Shown here: one piece after another, positions 1 to 4,851 of the stretch
Position numbering within the stretch: the stretch's first letter is position 1
How the letters are laid out: every line of letters begins with the position of its first letter
Origin: DAHUYF01 sp035553515
Lineage (GTDB): Bacteria; Pseudomonadota; Alphaproteobacteria; ATCC43930; CGMCC-115725
DNA: 5,269 nucleotides
Direction: 5' to 3'
NCBI GenBank assembly: GCA_035553515.1
Contig: DATNDG010000179.1
Location: 1 to 5,269, forward strand
The notes under the pieces: generated by a model
What the model was told of the DNA's origin: nothing
Databases searched by the model: none
The model's input: the letters and a program-made list of their open reading frames with translations, nothing else
Translations under genes and position numbers: made by a program

Positions 1-941
1 AAGGACCCGACCCGCCAGGATCCGAGATCGAAGCGCTCGAATTCGGCATCCATCAGGCAGAGGATGTACATCGCCGGCACCATGCAGGTGAAGGTGATGC
101 GCTCGCGCGACGCGAGCTCGATGAAGTCGCGGGCCTTGAAGCTGCGCAGGACGACGCTCGCGCCACCGCAGCAGATGGCGGTGAGCAGGATCGCCACCGT
201 TCCCGTCACATGCGCCGCCGGCACGGCGAGCAGCGAGCGGTCGGCAGAAGTAAGGCCCATGCAGCGGGTGAAGTGGAGCGTGGAATGGACGATGTTGAGA
301 TGGCTCAGCATCGCGCCCTTCGGCTTTCCGGTAGTGCCGGAGGTGTAGAGAATGGTCGCCGTGTCCTCCTCGCCGATGCTCGCGGAAGGCGGCGGCGCGG
401 CCGGCGCAAGAAAGGCTGCGACCGGCTCGGCGCCGGAAACAGCGTCGCCGACGACGATGCGCAGCCGGAGCGACGGCACCGAAGCGGGCTCCGGCAGCGC
501 CGCGGCGAACTCGCTTTCGAAAATGAGCGCCGCGGCGCCGCTGTCATTGAGCGCGTATTCGAGCTCCGGCTGCCTCGAGCGCGTGCCGAGCGGCATCGAG
601 ATCGCGCCGAGCCTTGCGCAGGCGAGAATGGCGACGAGGAATTCCGGACAATTGCCGAGCAGCAGCGCTACGCGATCGCCGGCGCGGATGCCGCTTGCGG
701 CGAGATTGCCGGCCATGGCGTCGACCAGGCGGTCGAGCTCGGCGTAGGAAATCCGCCGCTCGCCCGCGACCAGCGCCTCGGCTTCCGCGCGGCGGGTAAG
801 GCTTCGGCGAAAGAGCGCATCCACCGTGGACGGCCGGTCGGCGAAGCAGCGGAAGCGCCTGCCGTCGAAATGCCGCTCCAGGCGAAGCTCGCCACCCAGC
901 CCTTCGGCGGGCCAGAAGCGATCCTGCAGCATGGTCCCCAT
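1..941 (-). CDS. AMP-forming acyl-CoA synthetase (class I adenylate-forming enzyme), N-terminal part, cut by window edge
   Basis: The 313 visible residues are the N-terminal part of an ANL-superfamily ligase, which activates a carboxylic acid with ATP to an acyl-adenylate and passes it to CoA. The phosphate-binding loop YTSGTTGKPKGA lies at residues 199-210. Before it is a typical NCPEF...GAISMPLGTR stretch (about 97-121). After it come the PAAHVTGT segment (241-248) and a VPAMYIL segment (288-294). Family members are usually 500-560 residues, so the acyl-binding end, adenylate motifs and C-terminal lid are missing beyond position 1. I chose ATG 941-939. ATG 932 is in frame three codons later, and ATG 968 is in frame nine codons earlier but would overlap the divergent gene's start. 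None has a strong ribosome site. The substrate (fatty, aromatic or other acid) cannot be told from this part. The isomerase neighbour hints at aromatic or xenobiotic acid metabolism, but that is weak. Confidence 0.93.
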   Translation of the reverse strand, partial: MGTMLQDRFWPAEGLGGELRLERHFDGRRFRCFADRPSTVDALFRRSLTRRAEAEALVAGERRISYAELDRLVDAMAGNLAASGIRAGDRVALLLGNCPEFLVAILACARLGAISMPLGTRSRQPELEYALNDSGAAALIFESEFAAALPEPASVPSLRLRIVVGDAVSGAEPVAAFLAPAAPPPSASIGEEDTATILYTSGTTGKPKGAMLSHLNIVHSTLHFTRCMGLTSADRSLLAVPAAHVTGTVAILLTAICCGGASVVLRSFKARDFIELASRERITFTCMVPAMYILCLMDAEFERFDLGSWRVGS

Positions 942-966
942 GGCGCGCCTACGATAAGGTCTCACC

Positions 967-1614
967 ATGGCGGAGGCGAGCGCAAATCCGGTCGTGCTGG
1001 AATTCTGGTACGAGTTCGCCAGCCCCTATTCCTATCTGGCGGCCGCCCGCATCGAGCGGCTCGTCACGGGAAAGCCGATCCGCCTCGACTGGCGACCCTT
1101 CCTGCTCGGCCCGCTCTTCAAGACGCGCAGCCATGACCCCTCGCCTTTCCAAAATCCGAGCCCGGCGCAGCGCCGCTATCGCTGGCGCGACGTGCAGCGG
1201 CTCTGCGCTGCCGAGGGGGTGAAGCTGCGACTTCCCTCCACATACCCCCGCAATGGGCTCTTCGCCGCCCGTGCCGCGCTCATCGCCGTCGAGGAGGGTT
1301 GGGGTCCCGAGTTCAGCCGCGCGGTGTTTCACGCCAATTTCGCCGAGGACCGCGACATTGCGGCGCCGGCCGTGCTGGGCGACCTGATCGCGGCGCTCGG
1401 GCGGGATGCTGCATCTGTGCTGGAGCGCGCGCAGAGCCCGGCCAATAAGGCGCGTCTCGTCGCGCGCGGCGAGGAGGCGATCGCCCGGGGCATTTTCGGG
1501 GCGCCAAGCTTCCTCTTGGGCGAGGAGCTCTTCTGGGGGAATGATCGCCTCGACCAAGCCATCGCCTGGGCGCTCGCCCCGCCCGAGCTGCCGCCGCTCC
1601 TGCCGGCGGTCTGA
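967..1614 (+). CDS. 2-hydroxychromene-2-carboxylate isomerase family protein (DsbA-like thioredoxin fold, GST-kappa related)
   Basis: This 215-residue cytosolic protein has the usual family length (about 200-220). The N-terminal strand-helix holds EFASPYSYLA at residues 16-25. Ser19 sits where the family uses a catalytic serine to bind glutathione, in place of the cysteine pair of DsbA. The cis-proline loop GAPSF is at 178-182 (Pro180), and the typical FWGNDRLD signature is at 189-196. The founding enzyme (NahD) performs glutathione-dependent isomerisation of 2-hydroxychromene-2-carboxylate in naphthalene breakdown. Most proteobacterial relatives lie outside such pathways and their substrate is unknown. 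No ring-hydroxylating dioxygenase, aldolase or other naphthalene gene is visible here, so the name is a family label. The start ATG has AAGGT at 956-960, six bases upstream. Its promoter must overlap the divergent synthetase gene. Confidence 0.92.
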   Translation: MAEASANPVVLEFWYEFASPYSYLAAARIERLVTGKPIRLDWRPFLLGPLFKTRSHDPSPFQNPSPAQRRYRWRDVQRLCAAEGVKLRLPSTYPRNGLFAARAALIAVEEGWGPEFSRAVFHANFAEDRDIAAPAVLGDLIAALGRDAASVLERAQSPANKARLVARGEEAIARGIFGAPSFLLGEELFWGNDRLDQAIAWALAPPELPPLLPAV

Positions 1615-1626
1615 TTGAAAAAATGC

Positions 1627-1655
1627 TTGTTCTTGTTTTGTTCTTTCGCTAGTCT
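1627..1655 (+). promoter_or_regulatory. Candidate sigma-70 promoter overlapped by a LexA box
   Basis: TTGTTC at 1627-1632 (matching the TTG of the -35 consensus) and TAGTCT at 1650-1655 are separated by exactly 17 bases. Transcription would start near 1662. The leader would then be about 23 bases and would include the GGAGG at 1674-1678 but not the GGAGG at 1656-1660. The LexA box lies over the -35 element and spacer, a position suited to repression. The hexamer matches are modest (3 of 6 each), so the exact elements are inferred. Confidence 0.55.
1629..1643 (+). promoter_or_regulatory. LexA (SOS) box of the alphaproteobacterial direct-repeat type
   Basis: GTTC at 1629-1632 and GTTC at 1640-1643 are separated by seven bases, TTGTTTT. 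GTTC-N7-GTTC is the established LexA operator of Alphaproteobacteria, unlike the CTGT-N8-ACAG palindrome of enteric bacteria. Both half-sites are perfect, the spacer is AT-rich in otherwise GC-rich DNA, and the box lies 41 bases before a well-placed start codon (1685). It does not overlap any coding region. Confidence 0.8.
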
Positions 1656-1684
1656 GGAGGAATTCAGGCATGCGGAGGCAGGAC

Positions 1685-1765
1685 ATGGATAGGAAACTGG
1701 ACCGCCAAGGCGCGCTGGTGCTGGCGATCGGCTGGATCGCCGCGCTCTGGATCACCCTTACCTGA
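1685..1765 (+). CDS. SOS-controlled single-membrane-segment microprotein (26 aa), possible division inhibitor or SOS membrane peptide
   Basis: The ORF encodes 26 residues. A charged N-terminus, MDRKLDRQ (1-8), is followed by one hydrophobic segment, GALVLAIGWIAALWITLT (9-26), ending in TGA. The segment is long enough to span the inner membrane once, probably with the basic end in the cytoplasm. GGAGG at 1674-1678 lies six bases before the ATG. An in-frame ATG at 1670 would give 31 residues (MRRQD added), and its own GGAGG (1656-1660) is probably upstream of the transcript start, so I prefer 1685. The LexA box upstream implies induction by DNA damage. Known comparisons are Caulobacter SidA (29 residues, SOS-induced, acts on FtsW/FtsN) and E. 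coli TisB (29 residues) and DinQ (SOS-induced membrane peptides). The uninterrupted hydrophobic stretch looks more SidA-like than the amphipathic TisB. I cannot show homology to any of them. The gene is monocistronic here. Confidence 0.68.
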   Translation: MDRKLDRQGALVLAIGWIAALWITLT

Positions 1766-1780
1766 TCTCCGGGGAGTGAG

Positions 1781-1802
1781 TTCCGGCGGGGATCTGCCGG
1801 GA
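1781..1802. terminator. Weak hairpin between convergent genes, tentative terminator
   Basis: TTCCGGC (1781-1787) can pair with GCCGGGA (1796-1802) around an eight-base loop, with one G-U pair. It lies in the 56 bp between the microprotein stop and the convergent response regulator stop, where a shared terminator would be expected. No T-run follows on either strand, so intrinsic termination is doubtful. Confidence 0.25.
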
Positions 1803-1821
1803 CGAGAACGCTGTCCTCCCG

Positions 1822-2253
1822 CTAGGTGTGATCGATATCTGCCAGCGCCCGCTGCAGGGCGTTGAACACCTGACTCGGGCGGAATGGCTTCTCGAGGAAG
1901 CCCAGCGGGCTTGCCTCTTTGGCGCGCTGCATCGTGTCGGGATCGCAAAGGCCCGACAGGAAGATCGACTGGATGTTGAAGCGGCTGCGCATCAGCCGGG
2001 CAACTTCGATTCCGTCCATCGGGCCGGCGAGCTTGATGTCGACCAGCGCCAGGGCCGGACGCCCATCGCTGGCCAGCGACATGGCTTCGGGCCCGGAGGA
2101 CGCGATCCCGGCTATGGCGAAGCCGGATTCCTCCAACACCTCCTGGATGTAGCTGGCGACCAGGGCGTCATCCTCGACGACGAGGATGGACACCGGCCGC
2201 TTGACACCGGCATCCGCCATATCATCTTTCAAATCGCTGGGGCTCGATACCAT
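1822..2253 (-). CDS. Single-domain (receiver-only) response regulator
   Basis: This 143-residue protein is essentially one CheY-like receiver domain (about 21-140) with no output domain. The acidic pocket is Glu27-Asp28-Asp29 (VVEDD). The phospho-acceptor is Asp72 in LVDIKLAGPMDG. The switch Ser100 is in FLSG, and Lys122-Pro123 is in FLEKPF, so all residues needed for phosphorylation are present. The DIKLAGPMDGIE block is typical of alphaproteobacterial receivers that work with HWE/HisKA_2 kinases, but no such kinase is in the window. Such proteins usually act by protein contact or as phosphate sinks or relays. ATG 2253-2251 is preceded by GGGAG four bases upstream. ATG 2220 (residue 12) is a weaker alternative. 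An EcfG-type promoter lies 62 bases upstream, suggesting a place in the general stress response. It lacks the FATGUY motif of SdrG-type receivers. Confidence 0.93.
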   Translation of the reverse strand: MVSSPSDLKDDMADAGVKRPVSILVVEDDALVASYIQEVLEESGFAIAGIASSGPEAMSLASDGRPALALVDIKLAGPMDGIEVARLMRSRFNIQSIFLSGLCDPDTMQRAKEASPLGFLEKPFRPSQVFNALQRALADIDHT

Positions 2254-2315
2254 TGGGCTCCCGTTGCCGGTGACCGTCGATCAAGCGCCGATCCCGGGAC
2301 GGGCGCCACCCGCTA

Positions 2316-2342
2316 GAAACGATTTGTGCTGAACGTGGTTCC
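2316..2342 (-). promoter_or_regulatory. EcfG-type (general stress response) promoter driving the single-domain response regulator
   Basis: Read on the minus strand, GGAAC (2342 to 2338) is followed after exactly 16 bases by CGTTTC (2321 to 2316). GGAAC-N16/17-CGTT is the established consensus of EcfG, the sigma factor released by the PhyR-NepR partner switch in Alphaproteobacteria. Both elements match fully. The spacing to the response regulator start codon leaves a leader of roughly 55 bases, and the site lies in non-coding DNA. A PhyR/NepR/EcfG locus is not in the window. Confidence 0.68.
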
Positions 2343-2409
2343 TCACGAGGAGGACACTCCCCTTCCGCGCGAGCGGATCGGTCGCTAAGGTCCGCGGCGG
2401 AGCAGATCG

Positions 2410-3084
2410 ATGAAGCTTCTCGTGATCGAAGACGACCGTGAGGCTGCGGCCTATATCGCCAAGGGCCTCGCCGAGAGCGGCTATGTCGTCGATCACGCCG
2501 CCGACGGGCGAAACGGCCTCTTCATGGCCAGTTCCGGCAACTATGACGCGCTCATCGTCGATCGCATGCTGCCGGGGATGGATGGGTTGGCGCTCATCGC
2601 CGCGCTGCGCGCCGCCGAGCTGCACACGCCGGTGCTCATCCTGAGCGCGCTCGGCGCGGTCGACGACCGGGTCAAGGGGCTGCGTGCCGGCGGCGACGAC
2701 TATCTCGTGAAACCCTTCGCCTTCCGCGAGCTGCTGGCGCGGATCGAGGCCTTGCTGCGGCGCGGCAGCGGCAACGCCGCGACGACCCGGCTCAAGGTCG
2801 GCGATCTCGAGATGGACCTCCTGACCCGCATCGTCACGCGGAGCGAGCGCGAGATTGACCTGCTGCCGCGGGAATTCCGCCTGCTCGAATTCCTCATGCG
2901 CCATGCCGGTCAGGTGGTGACGCGCACCATGCTGCTGGAGCATGTCTGGGACTACCATTTCGACCCGCAGACCAACGTCATCGACGTGCATGTGAGCAGG
3001 CTGCGCCAGAAGATCGACAAGGGGTTCGCCAAGCCGCTGCTGCACACGGTGCGGGGCGCCGGCTACTGCCTGCGCGCCGAATAG
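2410..3084 (+). CDS. OmpR/PhoB-family two-component response regulator
   Basis: This 224-residue transcription factor has a receiver domain (1-117) followed by a winged-helix DNA-binding domain (about 127-222). Receiver residues are Asp8-Asp9, phospho-acceptor Asp51 (VDRMLPGMDG), Ser79 and Lys101-Pro102 (LVKPF). The output domain shows LLPREFRLLEFLMRH, then VIDVHVSRLRQKID as the recognition helix, and the closing VRGAGYCLR of the wing. Length and order match CusR/CzcR/QseB-like regulators. GGAG at 2399-2402 lies seven bases before the ATG. The next gene, its likely partner kinase, starts 10 bases after the stop, so the two are surely co-transcribed. No clear sigma-70 promoter stands out in the 156 bp upstream, which also carries the divergent EcfG-type promoter. 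The target genes and signal are unknown; metal, envelope or peptide stress are usual for the subfamily. Confidence 0.96.
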   Translation: MKLLVIEDDREAAAYIAKGLAESGYVVDHAADGRNGLFMASSGNYDALIVDRMLPGMDGLALIAALRAAELHTPVLILSALGAVDDRVKGLRAGGDDYLVKPFAFRELLARIEALLRRGSGNAATTRLKVGDLEMDLLTRIVTRSEREIDLLPREFRLLEFLMRHAGQVVTRTMLLEHVWDYHFDPQTNVIDVHVSRLRQKIDKGFAKPLLHTVRGAGYCLRAE

Positions 3085-3094
3085 GCGGCTCGCC

Positions 3095-4504
3095 GTGACC
3101 CGCCTGCTCCGCACCAACGCTTTCCGCCTCGCGGCGCTCTACCTGCTGCTCTTCGCCGCCTCGGTGCTGGCGCTGCTCGCCTTCATCTATTTCTCGACGG
3201 CGGGCTTCGTCGAGCGCCAGACCGAGGCGACCATTGACGCGGAGATCACCGGACTGCGCGAGGAATACGCCGATCGCGGCCTCCCCGGCCTGCTCGAGAT
3301 CATTCATGCGCGCAGCAACGCGCCGCATGGCGATTCCACGCTCTACCTCGTCACCGATCCGTCGCTGCACCCGATCGCCGGCAATCTCTCGGCCTGGCCG
3401 CGCGCCCGCCAGATCCGACCCGGCTGGATCAGCTTCCCGGTCGAGGTGCGGACGCGCGACGGGCTGGTCGCGACCACGGCGGTCGCCTCGGTCTTCGTGC
3501 TGCAGGACAGCTTCCGCCTGCTGGTCGGGCGCGACCTGCTCGACGCCTCGGCCTTCCGCAGCCGGATCACGCGCACGCTCGCCTGGGCGGCGCTGCTCAC
3601 CGTCGCCCTGGGCGTCGCCGGCGGCCTCTTCATGACGCGGCACATGCTGCGCCGCGTCGAGGCGGTGAACCGGACCAGCGCGCGCATCATCCGCGGCGAT
3701 CTGACGCAGCGCGTGCCGCTCACCGGCAGCGGCGACGAATTCGACCAGCTTGCGGGCAATCTCAACGCCATGCTCGACCGGATCGAGCGGCTGATGTTGG
3801 GCATGCGCCAGGTCACCGACAACATCGCGCATGATTTGCGCACGCCGCTGTCGCGCCTGCGCGCGCGGCTCGAGGTGACCTTGCTGGAGCGGCCGGATGC
3901 GACCCGCTATGCGGACGCGCTGCGCGAGACCATCGCCGATGCGGACCATTTGCTCGGCACCTTCAACGCGCTGCTCAGCATTGCCGAGGCCGAGGCGGGC
4001 TCGCGGCGCGAGACGATGGCGGTCGTCGATCTTGCCGAGATCGCGCGCTCCGTCGCCGAGCTCTATGAGCCCGTCGCCGACGACAAGGGACTCGCCCTCA
4101 GCGTCGACAGCGACGCGACGATCGCCGTCAACGGTGACCGCCATCTGCTGTCGCAGGCGATCGCCAATCTGCTCGACAACGCGCTCAAATATACGCCGGC
4201 GGGCAAGGTCGCCCTCTCCGCCCATGCACGCGACGGAACCGCGCGCGTCGAAGTCGCCGATAGCGGGCCCGGCGTCCCGGCCGACCGGCGGGAGGCGGTG
4301 TTCGACCGTTTCGTGCGCCTCGAAGGGAGCCGCAGCACGCCCGGCAACGGCCTCGGCCTCAGCCTGGTGCGGGCGGTCGCCAAGCTCCATGCCGGCGCCT
4401 GCTGGCTCGAAGACAACGCCCCGGGCCTCAAGGCCGTGCTGGCGATACCGATCGCCAAGGGCGAGACCCTGCCGCGCCTGACCGACGGCCGCTCAGCAGC
4501 ATGA
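3095..4504 (+). CDS. Membrane sensor histidine kinase (HAMP-HisKA-HATPase), partner of the preceding regulator
   Basis: This is a complete 469-residue inner-membrane kinase. A first membrane segment (about 10-33) is followed by a periplasmic sensor region (about 34-160) with no recognisable named domain, then a second segment (about 162-181) and a HAMP linker (182-235). The HisKA dimerisation helix carries the phosphorylated His246 in IAHDLRTPLSRLR. The ATP-binding domain shows the N box (NLLDNALKYTP, Asn358 and Asn362), G1 box (DSGPGVP, Asp389), F box (VFDRFVRLEG) and G2 box (GNGLGLSL, 417-424). All catalytic boxes are intact. It should phosphorylate Asp51 of the upstream regulator. The start is GTG 3095-3097 with GGCGG six bases before it. 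An ATG start is not available nearby without losing the first membrane segment. The last 12 bases overlap the convergent small gene. Short cytoplasmic ends and an extracytoplasmic loop suggest it senses an envelope or periplasmic cue. Confidence 0.96.
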   Translation: MTRLLRTNAFRLAALYLLLFAASVLALLAFIYFSTAGFVERQTEATIDAEITGLREEYADRGLPGLLEIIHARSNAPHGDSTLYLVTDPSLHPIAGNLSAWPRARQIRPGWISFPVEVRTRDGLVATTAVASVFVLQDSFRLLVGRDLLDASAFRSRITRTLAWAALLTVALGVAGGLFMTRHMLRRVEAVNRTSARIIRGDLTQRVPLTGSGDEFDQLAGNLNAMLDRIERLMLGMRQVTDNIAHDLRTPLSRLRARLEVTLLERPDATRYADALRETIADADHLLGTFNALLSIAEAEAGSRRETMAVVDLAEIARSVAELYEPVADDKGLALSVDSDATIAVNGDRHLLSQAIANLLDNALKYTPAGKVALSAHARDGTARVEVADSGPGVPADRREAVFDRFVRLEGSRSTPGNGLGLSLVRAVAKLHAGACWLEDNAPGLKAVLAIPIAKGETLPRLTDGRSAA

Positions 4505-4672
4505 CGGGCAAAGCTGCCGCGGCCTGGCGGCGGCAAGGCGGCTCGCGATGTCACGGAGCAGCCGATGCAGAGTCGCGACATCGACCCCGTCGCGCTCCAG
4601 CACCCGGTTCATGATCTCGTCAGCGAAGAGCTCTTCGAGACTCGGCTCCCCAATCATCCGCCACGGCCCCAT
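4493..4672 (-). CDS. Small uncharacterised protein (59 aa)
   Basis: The protein begins MGPWRMIGEPSLEELFADE and contains a central segment, IMNRVLERDGVDVATLHRLL, that predicts two short helices around a DGVD turn. It ends in a basic, cysteine-containing tail (RPRQLCPSCC). The SLEELFADE...DGVD...LLR pattern resembles small hypothetical proteins I associate with Alphaproteobacteria, none with an assigned role. The start is fixed by AGGGAGG (4684 to 4678), five bases before ATG 4672-4670. A TTG five codons upstream would place this ribosome site inside the coding region and is rejected. It converges on the sensor kinase gene and overlaps it by 12 bases. It is likely cytosolic, with no signal peptide or membrane segment. 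Helical, acidic-then-basic composition would fit a small adaptor, but that is speculation. Confidence 0.72.
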   Translation of the reverse strand: MGPWRMIGEPSLEELFADEIMNRVLERDGVDVATLHRLLRDIASRLAAARPRQLCPSCC

Positions 4673-4677
4673 TGCCG

Positions 4678-4684
4678 CCTCCCT
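4678..4684 (-). promoter_or_regulatory. Ribosome binding site that decides the start of the 59-aa gene
   Basis: AGGGAGG on the minus strand, five bases upstream of ATG 4672-4670, is a near-ideal Shine-Dalgarno sequence. It supports the small ORF as a translated gene and argues against the upstream in-frame TTG at 4687. Confidence 0.7.
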
Positions 4685-4699
4685 CAATTTTCAAAGCAT

Positions 4700-4725
4700 G
4701 GACATGGTCGCGAAAAACCATGTCC
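4700..4725. repeat. Perfect 8-bp inverted repeat (hairpin or operator) between the small gene and modA
   Basis: GGACATGG (4700-4707) and CCATGTCC (4718-4725) are perfect inverted copies around a ten-base spacer, TCGCGAAAAA. The left arm is preceded by a further CATGG (4697-4701), giving a local CATGGACATGG duplication. It lies 28 bases upstream of the small gene's start on the minus strand. It could be a regulator operator, a leader hairpin of that gene, or a terminator for the kinase transcript (TATTTAT follows on the plus strand). I cannot assign it to a known regulator. Confidence 0.5.
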
Positions 4726-4800
4726 TATTTATGGCGAACGCTGGGTCATTTTTTGGAAGAAGGCTTAACGGCGGCTTCGGCAGCGCCGGGCTTTACCGCC

Positions 4801-4828
4801 TGCGATATATTTTTCAGTATACAACGAT
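4801..4828 (+). promoter_or_regulatory. ModE-type molybdate-responsive operator upstream of modA
   Basis: The known ModE site has two inverted halves, ATCGnTATATA and TATATAnCGAT, with six bases between them. Here the right half at 4818-4828 is TATACAACGAT (one mismatch). The left half at 4801-4811 is TGCGATATATT (CG and TATAT kept, the outer two bases and the last base differ). The spacer (4812-4817) is exactly six. It ends 23 bases before the modA start. TATACA (4818-4823) could also serve as the -10 element, so ModE bound to molybdate would block transcription. This is the standard control of molybdate importers. Confidence 0.68.
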
Positions 4829-4839
4829 AACAGCTCATT

Positions 4840-4846
4840 GAGGAGG
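4840..4846 (+). promoter_or_regulatory. Strong ribosome binding site of modA
   Basis: GAGGAGG five bases before ATG 4852 is a near-consensus Shine-Dalgarno sequence, the strongest in the window, and it fixes the modA start. Confidence 0.8.
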
Positions 4847-4851
4847 CAAGA

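Noticed and set aside
210..1136. Plus-strand 308-codon open frame opposite the acyl-CoA synthetase
   Set aside because: Arg-rich low-complexity translation; the minus strand carries the adenylate-forming motifs in order.
949..1755. Long open frame on the minus strand opposite the isomerase gene
   Set aside because: Arg/Ala/Glu-rich, low-complexity translation with no recognisable domain. It is a GC-rich shadow of the clear plus-strand gene and also covers the LexA box and microprotein.
1822..2253. Single-domain regulator as an SdrG-type (FATGUY) receiver of the general stress response
   Set aside because: The region that should carry the FATGUY motif reads IFLSGLCD here, so only the promoter, not the protein motif, links it to the stress response.
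2349..2360. GGAG-N4-CTCC inverted repeat and a Shine-Dalgarno-like GAGGAGG in the regulator leader, as a leader peptide or attenuator
   Set aside because: No start codon at the proper distance after GAGGAGG and only a four-base stem.
2281..3117. Minus-strand open frame opposite the OmpR-class regulator
   Set aside because: Shadow of a well-supported response regulator; it would also cover the divergent promoter region.
2978..4390. Very long (470-codon) open frame on the minus strand opposite the sensor kinase
   Set aside because: The plus strand encodes an intact kinase with every catalytic box; the antisense frame is compositionally biased (Arg, Ala, Glu, Gly) and matches no family.
4511..4530. 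GCTGCCGC/GCGGCGGC hairpin just after the kinase stop as its terminator
   Set aside because: Imperfect stem inside the convergent coding region with no T-run.
4769..4788. CGGCG/CGCCG inverted repeat with an inner GC-TTCG-GC hairpin, as a terminator before modA
   Set aside because: The two pairings compete, the stem is only five bases, and only a short CTTT follows; GC-rich DNA gives such matches by chance.
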